The notes: generated by a model not told the origin, from the letters alone. Positions 14,558 through 23,313 are shown, counted from the stretch's first letter. The stretch is DNA of 32,012 nt from Spirochaetes bacterium RBG_16_49_21 (GCA_001829495.1 MIBJ01000078.1:1-32012); one strand, 5' to 3'. Made by a program: numbers and translations.

Positions 14558-15325
14558 CTATTTCGGCGCCATTCTTAACGCGCCGTCGAGCCGTATCGTT
14601 TCACCGTTGATCATGGTATTCTCAATAATGCTCAGAACCATTAAGGCAAACTCGTCAGGCCGTCCCAGCCGTGAAGGAAAAGGAACGCTCTGGCCGAGAG
14701 ATATCCGGACGTTTTCGGGAAGCGAAGCCATCATCGGCGTATCAAAAAGGCCGGGCGCAATAGTTACGTTCCTGATGCCCAGGGAAGCGAGATCTCTCGC
14801 GATGGGCAGGGTCATGCCGACGATCCCGCTTTTTGAGGCTGCGTACGCGGCCTGGCCGATCTGGCCGTCGAAAGCCGCAACAGAAGCCGTATTGATTATG
14901 ACTCCCCGTTCGCCGTCCGGTCCGGGCGTATTATTTGATATTTCAGCGGCGAAAAGCCGGGCAACATTGAACGTGCCGACAAGATTGATCCTTATTACCT
15001 TTTCAAAATCCGGGAGAGGCATCGGGCCGTTTTTACCGGTCGTCCTTCCAGCAATGGTTATACCCGCGCAATTCACCGCAACATTTATTTTACCGAACTT
15101 TTTAATTGAAGCGCGCAGGGCATTCGATATGTCGGTTTCGCTGGTAACGTCAGTTTTTTGATATACGACGGATTCGCCCAGTTCCTTCTCCAGTTTTTTT
15201 CCTTTTTCATCATCGAGATCAAAAATAGCGGCTTTTCCGCCGTTGGAAATTAAAGCCCTCACCACTCCTTCACCAAGCCCTGATGCGCCGCCGGTAACAA
15301 TAGCTCTCACATCTGAAATTTTCAT
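14558..15325 (-). CDS. short-chain dehydrogenase, 3-hydroxyacyl-CoA dehydrogenase type 2 (HSD10-like)
   Basis: A 255-residue SDR protein, full length. The NAD-binding TGGASGLG (11-18), the acidic FDLDDE (35-40) that favours NAD over NADP, and NCAG (85-88) are present. The catalytic Ser148, Tyr161 and Lys165 (YAASK) are all there. The long segment AGITIAGRTTGKNGPMPLPD and the APGLFDTPMM region are features of the type 10/type 2 hydroxyacyl-CoA dehydrogenase group, which oxidises 3-hydroxyacyl-CoA, including branched short-chain intermediates. ATG 15325 has AAAGGA about seven bases upstream. It is divergent from the thiolase operon and would supply the third beta-oxidation step. It lies downstream of neither TetR nor thiolase transcripts, so it needs its own promoter. 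Confidence 0.88.
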   Translation of the reverse strand: MKISDVRAIVTGGASGLGEGVVRALISNGGKAAIFDLDDEKGKKLEKELGESVVYQKTDVTSETDISNALRASIKKFGKINVAVNCAGITIAGRTTGKNGPMPLPDFEKVIRINLVGTFNVARLFAAEISNNTPGPDGERGVIINTASVAAFDGQIGQAAYAASKSGIVGMTLPIARDLASLGIRNVTIAPGLFDTPMMASLPENVRISLGQSVPFPSRLGRPDEFALMVLSIIENTMINGETIRLDGALRMAPK

Positions 15326-15495
15326 GATTTTTTCCTTTAATGATTCATATTTAGAGACTGTCTGAAAAGCCCCTCAACCCTGCCGGAGGGGGCTGATATT
15401 AATTACTGGATATCATGTGCTATTTTTTAAACTTATTGTCCACCAATTTATTAGTTATAATAAGAAAAATCGATTAAAATTATTATTAATCTATA

Positions 15496-15525
15496 ATACT
15501 ATTATTCTAAATAAAATAATAGTAT
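15496..15525. promoter_or_regulatory. perfect 11-bp inverted repeat, candidate operator
   Basis: ATACTATTATT (15496-15506) and AATAATAGTAT (15515-15525) are separated by eight bases. The repeat lies just upstream of a promoter-like sequence in the control region between the SDR gene and the thiolase operon. The nearby TetR protein is an obvious candidate binder, but AT-rich DNA produces chance palindromes. Confidence 0.35.
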
Positions 15526-15530
15526 GTAAA

Positions 15531-15559
15531 TTGATGTATTTTATGTTTTATTATATAAA
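15531..15559 (+). promoter_or_regulatory. candidate sigma70-type promoter for the beta-oxidation operon
   Basis: TTGATG (15531-15536) and TATAAA (15554-15559) are separated by 17 bp, the best-spaced pair I can see upstream of the thiolase start. It would give a leader of about 215 bp and lies inside the MITE-like element. Confidence 0.35.
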
Positions 15560-15781
15560 AATAACTTGTAATTTATATTGATATTAAAAAATGTATCAAT
15601 ATATTTCTTAGCCCCCCTCTGGGGGGTTTGGGGGCATAAGAGAATGAAATGTGTGTAGTAGTAGTTAGCTTTGGGAGGTAGGGGAGGCCCTGGCCTAAAT
15701 TGTGGATAGAAATTAGCTCCGGGGGAGTCGGGGTGCCTTTCAGACAGTCCTTAGCTCGAGTAAATATTAAGGAGATATTTC

Positions 15782-16978
15782 ATGGATAATAAAGACGTAG
15801 TAATTGTATCGGGGTGCAGGACCCCGATCGGGAGCTTCGGCCAATCCTTGAAGGATATACGGGCATACGAACTCGGCGCCCTGGTGATGAAGGAAGCGAT
15901 CAGCAGGGCCGGAATTTCTTCCGATATGCTCGATGACGTTATATTCGGAGACTGCGTACAGTGCTGCGACGAGGCTAATACGGCCCGTACCGCCGCGCTC
16001 AAGGCGGGAATACCGGTGGAGGTTCCGGCGGTTACGATTCAGCGCCAGTGCGCCTCCGGTATGCAGGCCACGATATTCGGCTCCCAGCAGATCATCTCCG
16101 GCGATTCGGATATCGTGCTGGTGGGCGGGGTCGAATCCATGAGCAACGCGCCCTACGTTTTAAAAAAGGCCCGCTGGGGCGCCAGGCTTACGCACGCGGA
16201 AATGACCGATGCCATGTGGGAATTGCTTCATTCCGGCAGCGGATTGCTGGGCAATGCGTATATCATGGGAGTTACCGCGGAAAACCTGGCTGAAAAATAT
16301 AATATCACCAGGGAGGAACAGGACCAGCTTGCATTTGAAAGCCATAAAAAAGCCCTCGCGGCAATCGATTCCGGAAAATTTAAGGATGAAATAATTCCCG
16401 TGCCGATTCCTCAGAAAAAGGGCGAACCCAAAATGTTCGATACGGACGAACATCCGAGAAGAGACATATCACGAGAAGGCCTCGCGCTTCTGAAGCCCGG
16501 ATTTAAAAAGAACGGCACGGTAACGGCCGGCAACGCCTCCGGACTCAATGACGGGGCCGCCGCCATGATAATAATGTCGGCAAAAAAGGCGAAAGAACTC
16601 GGCGTGAAGCCCCTTGCGAGGATTGCCGCCAATGCGCTGGCGGGGGTTGAACCGCACCTCATGGGATACGGCCCGGTCCCCGCAGTCAAGAAGCTGTTAA
16701 AGAAGACGGGTAAAAATTTAAACGACATGGATCTCATGGAATGCAACGAAGCGTTTGCCGCCCAATACCTTGCCTGCGAAAAGGGACTCGGGCTCGACCG
16801 CTCGAAAGTCAATGTAAACGGGTCGGGCATAGCGCTCGGGCACCCCGTAGGATGCACCGGTGCCAGGCTCATCATATCGCTGATGAACGAGATGAAAAAA
16901 AGAAGGTCAAAGCACGGTATTGCAACGCTCTGCGTCGGCGGCGGAATGGGCGCAGCAGTGCTTATCGAAAATATATGA
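15782..16978 (+). CDS. acetyl-CoA C-acyltransferase (thiolase) 1
   Basis: A 398-residue thiolase of normal length. The acyl-accepting Cys90 sits in QRQCASGMQ. The C-terminal His354 is in [12 protein letters not shown] and the proton-transfer Cys384 in LCVGGGMG, so all catalytic residues are present. It either cleaves 3-ketoacyl-CoA with CoA or condenses acetyl-CoA; beside dehydrogenases the degradative direction is more likely. ATG 15782 has a strong AAGGAGAT site nine bases upstream. It is the first gene of a tight plus-strand operon with gaps of 56, 17 and 27 bp to the following genes. Chain-length preference cannot be read from the sequence. Confidence 0.92.
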   Translation: MDNKDVVIVSGCRTPIGSFGQSLKDIRAYELGALVMKEAISRAGISSDMLDDVIFGDCVQCCDEANTARTAALKAGIPVEVPAVTIQRQCASGMQATIFGSQQIISGDSDIVLVGGVESMSNAPYVLKKARWGARLTHAEMTDAMWELLHSGSGLLGNAYIMGVTAENLAEKYNITREEQDQLAFESHKKALAAIDSGKFKDEIIPVPIPQKKGEPKMFDTDEHPRRDISREGLALLKPGFKKNGTVTAGNASGLNDGAAAMIIMSAKKAKELGVKPLARIAANALAGVEPHLMGYGPVPAVKKLLKKTGKNLNDMDLMECNEAFAAQYLACEKGLGLDRSKVNVNGSGIALGHPVGCTGARLIISLMNEMKKRRSKHGIATLCVGGGMGAAVLIENI

Positions 16979-17034
16979 GGATACGACGGCAGCGGCGTAA
17001 TTGCGGCTGAATCTGATTATCCCGGAGATAGTCC

Positions 17035-18906
17035 ATGGCAAGTCTGTTAGTCGATAAAAAAGATGTGGATTTTGTTCTGTTCGAACAGTTCGACATCATG
17101 GATCTGACGAAAAAACGAATGTTCGAAAATTTCTCGAAGGCCGAGTTCGACATGGTTCTCGACCAGGCTCTTAAATTCGCGGAGGACGAGCTTGCGCCCA
17201 CCAACAGGGACGGCGACCGCATCGGCGCACAGTGGGACAAGGGCAAAGTCACCGTCCCCCCGTCATTTCACAAACCCCTGAAACTTTATGCCGAGCAGGG
17301 ATGGGTTTCGGCATGCGACGCTCCCGAAGTGGGAGGGCAGGGGCTGCCGATCGCGCTATTCACCGCGGCGAATGAGATGTTCCATGCCGCGAACACCGCC
17401 CTCAATCTGTATCCGAGCCTCCCCCACGGCGCCGGAAAGCTGATCGAACTCTACGGGACCGAAGATCAAAAGAAAAAATATCTCGAAAAGCTGTATACGT
17501 ACGAATGGGCCGGGAGCATGTGCCTTACCGAGCCCGGCGCGGGCAGCGACCTCGCCCATATATCGACCAAAGCGGTTAAAATCGACGACACCCATTATAA
17601 AATCACCGGCCAGAAGATCTTCATAACCGGCGGGGACCATGACTTCACGGATAATATCATCCACCCGGTGCTGGCCAGAATTGAAGGCGACCCTGCCGGA
17701 GTAAAGGGCATTTCGATCTTCATCGTTCCCAAATACCGCGTGGACGACAACGGGAACGTGGGGGAATTCAACGATGTGGTCTGCCCGGGAATAGAGCATA
17801 AAATGGGACTCAGGGGCTCGGCGACGTGCCAGTTGAGCTTCGGGGACAGCGGCAGCTGCATAGGCGAGCTCCTCGGCGAACCGCGCCAGGGTATACTGAT
17901 CATGTTCCACATGATGAACGAGGAGAGGCTGAACGTGGGCGTGCAGGCGCTGGGGCTATCGTCGACCGCATACCTGCATGCCCTCCAATACGCCAGGGAA
18001 CGGCTGCAGGGAGCGGATATCGGCCAGAAAGGACACTCCACGGTCCTCCTTCCGATCATTAATCATCCTGACATAAGAAGGTCGCTCCTCTGGATGAAAT
18101 CATACGTCGAGGGCATCAGGGCGCTGAACTATTACGCCGCCCTGTGCATAGACAGGCGGAATGCCGAGCAGGACGAAACCCTTAAAAACGCGGCAGGGGC
18201 CCTGGTCGATTTTTTGACTCCCGTGAGCAAGGCGTACTCCAGCGACCGGTCCTGGGAGATCTGCGAGCAGGCCATTCAGGTATTCGGCGGATACGGGTAC
18301 TGCGGCGATTATCCGGTGGAGCAGTTCGCGCGCGACAGCAAGATAACGTCGCTGTACGAGGGCACCAACGGCATACAGGCAATCGATCTGCTGCAGCGGA
18401 AGGTCCCCCTGTTGAAAGGCGTGGTTTTCAAATACCTGACGGGCGAGATCGACGGAGCGATCAATGCCGCCATGGCCGTTCCCGATCTCGTCCCGCTTGC
18501 GGAGCGGGTAAGGGACGCGAAAAAGAGCTGCATCACCGCGGCGAATTACCTGACAAATATGATCACGGAAGGAAGAATTCAACAGGCATTTATAAGCGCT
18601 ACGCCGTTTCTCGAGGTCGTGGGCGATACCGTACTGGGGTGGATGCACCTGTGGCAGCTTACGATCGCTCATAAGAAATTCCAGGCGTTGTGCGGCGAAA
18701 AAAACGCGCGGACGCCGGGGGAACAAAAAAAACTGATCGGCGAGAATGCGGACGCCGCGTTTTATTCCGGGAAGATACACTCGGCACGTTTTTTCATCAA
18801 TAAAATACTGCCGATCGTGGAGGGTAAGGTAAAATCCATCATGGTGGAAGACTATTCGCCCCTGGAGATCGAAGATCGCGCGTTCGGTGAAGAGACAAAA
18901 AAATAA
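17035..18906 (+). CDS. large acyl-CoA dehydrogenase, DmdC-like subfamily
   Basis: A 623-residue FAD flavoenzyme, longer than the usual 380 residues. The N-terminal helical domain (about 40-160) leads to the substrate/FAD middle domain with CLTEPGAGSDLAHISTKA and GQKIFITGGDHD. The C-terminal dehydrogenase domain carries QVFGGYGYCGDYPVEQFARD. The catalytic base is Glu442 in LYEGTNGIQA. About 150 further residues form the extra C-terminal domain seen in the DmdC and long FadE-like group. DmdC acts on methylmercaptopropionyl-CoA, but most relatives are general acyl-CoA dehydrogenases, so the substrate is open. The start has GGAG in front of ATG 17035. Second gene of the beta-oxidation operon. Confidence 0.9.
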   Translation: MASLLVDKKDVDFVLFEQFDIMDLTKKRMFENFSKAEFDMVLDQALKFAEDELAPTNRDGDRIGAQWDKGKVTVPPSFHKPLKLYAEQGWVSACDAPEVGGQGLPIALFTAANEMFHAANTALNLYPSLPHGAGKLIELYGTEDQKKKYLEKLYTYEWAGSMCLTEPGAGSDLAHISTKAVKIDDTHYKITGQKIFITGGDHDFTDNIIHPVLARIEGDPAGVKGISIFIVPKYRVDDNGNVGEFNDVVCPGIEHKMGLRGSATCQLSFGDSGSCIGELLGEPRQGILIMFHMMNEERLNVGVQALGLSSTAYLHALQYARERLQGADIGQKGHSTVLLPIINHPDIRRSLLWMKSYVEGIRALNYYAALCIDRRNAEQDETLKNAAGALVDFLTPVSKAYSSDRSWEICEQAIQVFGGYGYCGDYPVEQFARDSKITSLYEGTNGIQAIDLLQRKVPLLKGVVFKYLTGEIDGAINAAMAVPDLVPLAERVRDAKKSCITAANYLTNMITEGRIQQAFISATPFLEVVGDTVLGWMHLWQLTIAHKKFQALCGEKNARTPGEQKKLIGENADAAFYSGKIHSARFFINKILPIVEGKVKSIMVEDYSPLEIEDRAFGEETKK

Positions 18907-18923
18907 GTCGTGAAGGGTAAGCC

Positions 18924-20108
18924 ATGTTAAAAGATACCGATGCCGTCATAGTCAGCGCCGTGAGAACGCCCCTCGGCTCGTTCGGCGGGAGCCTGTCGAA
19001 AATCAGCGCCACCGATCTCGGCGCGCTCGTCATACAAGAGGCGGTCGCCAGGGCCTCGATCGAAAAAAGAGACGTACAGGAGGTGATTATGGGCATGGTG
19101 CTCCCCTGCGGTTACGGTCAGAACCCGGGAAGGCAGGCGGCCATCAAGGCGGGCATCCCCATGGAAGCCGGCGGACTCACGATCAACAAGGTCTGCGGCT
19201 CGGGCCTCATGTCGATAGCCCTGGCCTCGGAGTTAATTAGATCAGGGTATACGGAGATCGCGGTCGCGGGCGGGATGGAGAATATGAGCATGGCCCCTTT
19301 CTACACGCCTTCCGCGAGATGGGGGGCGCGCATGGGAGACGTTAAATTGGTAGACCACATGGTGCACGACGGCCTCTGGGACGTCGTGAATGATTTTCAT
19401 ATGGGGATCAGCAACGATATCATATCCGAGAAATGGGGGATAAGCCGCGAGGACCAGGACCTGCTCGCTTTCAGGTCTTACGGAAAAGCCCTAAAAGCGA
19501 TTGAAGACGGAAAATTCAGGGACGAGATCCTGCCGGTGTCGGTGAAGGAAAAAAAAGGCGAACGGTTATTCGATACCGACGAGTGCCCGAGACCGACATC
19601 GCTTGAGGTCCTTTCCAAAATGAAGCCCGCGTTCCGGAAAGACGGGTATGCGACCGCGGCGAATTCCTCCGCCATAAGCGACGGGGCGTCCGCGGCGGTC
19701 GTGATGAGCTGCAAAGCCGCCAGGGAGCGGGGGATACGGCCGCTGGTCAAGATCATCGCCTCCGGGTCCGCCGGGATAGAGCTCAAGCACGTGCTCGCCG
19801 CCCCGATCAATTCAATCCCCAAAGTGGCGCGGAAGGCGGGCATTGATATCCAAAAAATCGATATTCATGAGCTCAATGAGGCGTTCGCGGGCTCTTCCGT
19901 ATGCGTCATGCGCGTGCTGAACCTCGACGAGGCGCGGGTAAACGTCAACGGCGGATCCATAGCCCTGGGGCATCCCATCGGCGCGTCCGGAGCGCGGGTG
20001 CTCACGACGCTGATCCATGAGATGAAGAGGAGAAACGCGGTCCTGGGCCAGGCGTCGCTCTGCCTGGGCGGCGCTGAAGCAGTTACCATGATTGTTGAAA
20101 ATGTGTAA
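18924..20108 (+). CDS. acetyl-CoA C-acyltransferase (thiolase) 2
   Basis: A 394-residue thiolase. Catalytic Cys91 (NKVCGSGLMS), His350 (ALGHPIGASGAR) and Cys380 are present. The glycine-rich loop after Cys380 reads CLGGAEA instead of the usual CxGGGxG, so two of the loop's conserved glycines are replaced. This may alter substrate choice. It is clearly divergent from thiolase 1 at 15782, so it is not a recent duplication. It lies 17 bp behind the large acyl-CoA dehydrogenase gene and 27 bp before the next, with AAGG before ATG 18924. Confidence 0.92.
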   Translation: MLKDTDAVIVSAVRTPLGSFGGSLSKISATDLGALVIQEAVARASIEKRDVQEVIMGMVLPCGYGQNPGRQAAIKAGIPMEAGGLTINKVCGSGLMSIALASELIRSGYTEIAVAGGMENMSMAPFYTPSARWGARMGDVKLVDHMVHDGLWDVVNDFHMGISNDIISEKWGISREDQDLLAFRSYGKALKAIEDGKFRDEILPVSVKEKKGERLFDTDECPRPTSLEVLSKMKPAFRKDGYATAANSSAISDGASAAVVMSCKAARERGIRPLVKIIASGSAGIELKHVLAAPINSIPKVARKAGIDIQKIDIHELNEAFAGSSVCVMRVLNLDEARVNVNGGSIALGHPIGASGARVLTTLIHEMKRRNAVLGQASLCLGGAEAVTMIVENV

Positions 20109-20135
20109 ACGGGATTTTCCATAAGGGACGCTCCG

Positions 20136-21269
20136 ATGAAACCGCTCTTAACGCAAGAACAGATGATGATACGGGAAATGGCGCACGAATTCGCACGCAC
20201 CGAAATCGAGCCGTTCGCGCAGGAATATAACCTGAAGGGTGAATTCCCCGAGGCGATAATCGGGAAGCTCGGCAGGCTCGGGCTGTTCGGAATGATGGTG
20301 CCCGAGCGTTACGGGGGCTCCGAGGCCGGAGCGGTGAGCTACAGCCTCGCTCTGCAGGAGATCGCTTATTCATGCGCCTCCGTGGCGGTGACGCTGAGCG
20401 TAACGAACCTGACCGCCGAGCCCCTTCTGAATTTCGCGACCGAAGCGCAGAAGGAAAAGTTTCTGCGTCCGCTCGCTTCAGGGGAGCACATCGGCGCTTT
20501 CGCGCTGACCGAGCTTGAGGCGGGATCCGACCCCTCCGCACTAAAGACATCCGCCGTAAAAAGGGGAGGCCGGTATATTGTAAACGGCGCAAAGCAGTTT
20601 ATCACGAACGGCGCGTATGCCGGGGTTATTATCCTCATTGCCCGGACCTCGCCCGAAAAAAACGGGCTTACCGCCTTTATCGTTCCGAAAGGCGCGAGGG
20701 GATTGAAGGTGGGGAAAGACGAAAAAAAGATGGGACTCAACGCGTCAAACACCGTGGAAATTTTATTTGAAGACTGCGAGCTCCCGGAGGACCTGGTACT
20801 GGGGAAGGAGGGCATGGGCCTGAAGATCGCGCTCAGCGCCCTGGACAGCGGAAGGATCGGCATAGCTTCCCAGGCCGTGGGGATGATACGGGCGTGCCTT
20901 CACGAGGCTCTGGAATATTCAAAGGAGAGAAAACAGTTCGGCAAGGCGATCATCAAGCACCAGTCAATCCGGAACATGCTTGCCGATATTGCCGTGGATT
21001 ACGAGGCGGCCGGCCTGCTTGTCTTGAACGCCGCATCGTTAAAGGACGACAGGAAGAGCCTCTCTATGGAGGCGTCCATGGCGAAGCTATTTGCGACCGA
21101 GGCGTTAAACAGGTGCGCATACAAGGCGCTGCAGGTGTTCGGCGGGTACGGGTACACCAAAGATTACAAGATTGAAAGAATATACAGGGACGCGCGGGTC
21201 ACGACCATTTATGAGGGGACGTCTGAAATCCAGAGAATGGTGATTGCGCGGGAGTTGGAAAAAATGTAG
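20136..21269 (+). CDS. short/branched-chain-type acyl-CoA dehydrogenase
   Basis: A 377-residue acyl-CoA dehydrogenase of ordinary length. It shows the middle-domain signature FALTELEAGSDPSALKTSA, GAKQFITNG, and the C-terminal RKQFGKAIIKHQSIRNMLAD. QVFGGYGYTKDYKIERIYRD and the catalytic Glu360 in IYEGTSEIQR follow. The Glu position is that of short-chain/butyryl- and 2-methylbutyryl-type enzymes rather than isovaleryl-type. Electrons would pass to an electron-transfer flavoprotein, whose genes are not in this window. It is the last gene of the 15782-21269 operon and is followed directly by a G/C-rich hairpin element. Confidence 0.92.
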   Translation: MKPLLTQEQMMIREMAHEFARTEIEPFAQEYNLKGEFPEAIIGKLGRLGLFGMMVPERYGGSEAGAVSYSLALQEIAYSCASVAVTLSVTNLTAEPLLNFATEAQKEKFLRPLASGEHIGAFALTELEAGSDPSALKTSAVKRGGRYIVNGAKQFITNGAYAGVIILIARTSPEKNGLTAFIVPKGARGLKVGKDEKKMGLNASNTVEILFEDCELPEDLVLGKEGMGLKIALSALDSGRIGIASQAVGMIRACLHEALEYSKERKQFGKAIIKHQSIRNMLADIAVDYEAAGLLVLNAASLKDDRKSLSMEASMAKLFATEALNRCAYKALQVFGGYGYTKDYKIERIYRDARVTTIYEGTSEIQRMVIARELEKM

Positions 21270-21292
21270 GTGTTTTATCGCAAATTTAATTT

Positions 21293-21480
21293 ATTCGACC
21301 TAGGCGAATCTTAGTCATGATATCCCCTCCCTTGATGGGAGGGGCTAGGGGAGGGTGAGATAAGTGTTTTTGCAATACAGAAATTATTTATTTGTCATAA
21401 ATATAGCACCCCCACCCCAACCCTCCCCCATTAAGGGGGAGGGAGAGGCCCGCATAATTGAAAAACGCCTAACTTAGGTA
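21293..21480 (+). repeat. 188-bp two-hairpin element (MITE/BIME-like), copy 2
   Basis: Plus-strand counterpart of the element at 14364-14551. It has a terminal CGACCTAGGCGAATCTTAG, hairpin CCCCTCCC-TTGAT-GGGAGGGG (21324-21344) and CTAGGGGAGGGTGA. A variable centre precedes hairpin CCTCCCCC-ATTAA-GGGGGAGG (21422-21442) and the inverted terminus AAAAACGCCTAACTTAGGTA. It separates the beta-oxidation operon from the acyl-CoA synthetase gene. Confidence 0.75.
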
Positions 21481-21510
21481 ATTTAAAAAATAGGGAAAGA
21501 GATACGATCT

Positions 21511-23166
21511 ATGAAAAAAAATGAGCACAACATGACGGATTACAAAGCGACCTACGATAATTTCAAATGGAATGTTCCCGAATATTACAATTTCGCCCTT
21601 GATGACTTTGATAAATGGACCGGCGATAAAACGAAGACCGCCCTGGTCACCGTTTCAGAGGATGGTACCCGGGCATCGAAACTTTCATTCTGGGAGCTCT
21701 CGATGCGCGCGGGCAAGTTTGCGAACGTCTTGAAAAAAATGGGCCTGAAACGGGGCGACAGGATTTTCCTTATGCTCCCCCGCTCAGAGGAATGGTATAT
21801 CGCGATGCTAGGGATGATCAAGTCGGGGGTAGCGGCCATGCCCACCCCGAACCTGGTGACAGGCCACGACATCGACTACCGGATCAACAGCGCCGGTGCG
21901 GTTATGGCCCTGACGGACGCCGAAGGCGCGGCAAAGGTCGACGCGGCCAGAGACAAGATCCCCGGATTGAAACACAGGATGGTTATCGGCCAGTCCCGTC
22001 CGGGGTGGGAGTCCTTTGAGAAACTGATGGATGAATCGCCGCGCGAATTCAATCCCGACGATTTCGGCGGCAAGACCAGGAGCACCGATCCTATGCTGAT
22101 CTATTTCACCTCAGGCACCACCGGCAACCCGAAGATGGTGCGCCATATCCAGGCGTACGCCCTTTCCCACATAGTCACGGCCAAGTTCATCCAGGACCTC
22201 CGGCCGACCGATATCATATGGGTGCACGCGGACACCGGCTGGGCAAAAGCGGCATATGGGAAAATATTCGGGCAATGGATCATCGGCGCAACCGTCATGC
22301 AGTGGAAGATGGGCGCCAAGTTCGAACCGAGGTATATACCTGAGATCATCCAGAGATTCGGGGTCACGGTCTTCTGTGCGCCCCCGACCGCGTACAAGCT
22401 TTTGATAGGCCAGCTTGACCTTGCGAAATACGACTGGAAGGAGCTCCGCCATTGCCTTTCAGCGGGCGAGCCGCTGAACCCGGAGGTAATCAAGTCGTGG
22501 AAAGAGAAAACGGGCCTGTACATATACGATTATTACGGGCAGACGGAAACCATCCCCCTGGTGGCCAACTATGCGTGCCTCCCGATACGGGCGGGAAGCA
22601 TGGGAAAGCCCACGCCGGGACATATAGTAGAGATACTCGACGACGACTGCAACCCCGTTCCGGTGAATGAAGAGGGACACATTGCCGTAAAGGTGAAGCC
22701 CGTCAACCCGCCGAGCATATTCGAGGGGTACTGGAAAGCCGAATCCGGCGCGTCTTTTGTAGGCGACTGGTATTTTACCGGGGACCGGGCCTATAAAGAT
22801 GAGGATGGATATTTCTGGTTCGTGGGCAGGTCCGACGACCTCATTAAATCGAGCGGATACCGTATCGGGCCATTTGAAGTGGAAAGCGCTCTTCAGGAAC
22901 ATAAAGCAGTGATGGAGAACGCCGTGATCGGCGTACCGGATGACTTGAAGGGGCAGATCGTCAAGGCATTCGTGGTGCTCAGACAGGGATATGCAGGCGG
23001 TCCGGAACTGGTGAAAGATCTTCAAGAACATGTAAAAAAAGTAACCGCCCCGTATAAATATCCGCGTGAAATCGAGTTCGTGAGCGAGCTGCCGAAAACC
23101 ATTAGCGGCAAGATACGGCGCGTTGAGCTGCGCAAGATGGAGAAAGAAAAAAAAGCGCGTGCTTGA
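21511..23166 (+). CDS. AMP-forming acyl-CoA synthetase, medium-chain (ACSM)-like
   Basis: A 551-residue adenylate-forming ligase that activates a carboxylic acid to acyl-CoA with ATP. Seen: the phosphate-binding loop YFTSGTTGNPKM (198-209), YYGQTETI, the hinge region TGDRAYKDEDGYFWFVGRSD followed by DLIKSSGYRIGP, and the catalytic Lys534 in PKTISGKIRR. The overall pattern (NFALDDFDKW near the start, HADTGWAKAAYGKIFG) matches the ACSM/medium-chain acid ligase group better than acetyl-CoA synthetase. A start at ATG 21511 is preceded by a GGGAAAGAG stretch; ATG 21532 is possible. It provides the activation step for the beta-oxidation genes upstream but is separated from them by a repeat element, so it may have its own promoter. 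Confidence 0.92.
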   Translation: MKKNEHNMTDYKATYDNFKWNVPEYYNFALDDFDKWTGDKTKTALVTVSEDGTRASKLSFWELSMRAGKFANVLKKMGLKRGDRIFLMLPRSEEWYIAMLGMIKSGVAAMPTPNLVTGHDIDYRINSAGAVMALTDAEGAAKVDAARDKIPGLKHRMVIGQSRPGWESFEKLMDESPREFNPDDFGGKTRSTDPMLIYFTSGTTGNPKMVRHIQAYALSHIVTAKFIQDLRPTDIIWVHADTGWAKAAYGKIFGQWIIGATVMQWKMGAKFEPRYIPEIIQRFGVTVFCAPPTAYKLLIGQLDLAKYDWKELRHCLSAGEPLNPEVIKSWKEKTGLYIYDYYGQTETIPLVANYACLPIRAGSMGKPTPGHIVEILDDDCNPVPVNEEGHIAVKVKPVNPPSIFEGYWKAESGASFVGDWYFTGDRAYKDEDGYFWFVGRSDDLIKSSGYRIGPFEVESALQEHKAVMENAVIGVPDDLKGQIVKAFVVLRQGYAGGPELVKDLQEHVKKVTAPYKYPREIEFVSELPKTISGKIRRVELRKMEKEKKARA

Positions 23167-23198
23167 AATAACATCCCTTGTCGTGGACGGCGGGTTTC

Positions 23199-23214
23199 TC
23201 GCCTAGGGCAGGCG
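23199..23214. repeat. small hairpin in the acyl-CoA synthetase to cimA gap
   Basis: TCGCCT and AGGCGA pair around AGGGC (arms 6 bp) in the 147-bp gap before cimA. No T-run follows. It may be part of a dispersed palindrome or a processing site; nothing more can be said. Confidence 0.3.
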
Positions 23215-23313
23215 ACCGGGCTGCATTCTCCACAGTATAAAAAATCCTTGCAATATCATCGGGCAGTTGCGCATATGCTGGTCTATCCATCGGATTGCCG
23301 GCCGGACGAGCCT

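Larger units (their letters stand above)
15355..15750. mobile_element. 396-bp MITE-like element with terminal inverted repeats and possible TTAG target duplication
   Basis: GACTGTCTGAAA (15356-15367) is repeated in inverted orientation as TTTCAGACAGTC (15738-15749). The sequence immediately outside both ends is TTAG (15351-15354 and 15751-15754), consistent with a 4-bp target duplication. The ends are G/C-rich with small hairpins (GCCCCTC/GAGGGGGC and CCCCCC/GGGGGG). The middle, 15405-15605, is extremely AT-rich. No coding sequence. It fills nearly the whole SDR/thiolase divergent gap, so it probably carries or displaces the promoters of both genes. Confidence 0.65.

Noticed and set aside
21324-21442. 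G/C-rich hairpins after the beta-oxidation operon as a pair of intrinsic terminators
   Set aside because: No T-run follows either stem and the same sequence occurs inverted elsewhere, so a repeat element explains it better; it could still affect transcript ends.
23102-23290. 62-codon minus-strand frame over the acyl-CoA synthetase end and the gap before cimA
   Set aside because: It overlaps the conserved C-terminus of the ligase and has no ribosome-binding site or recognisable motif.
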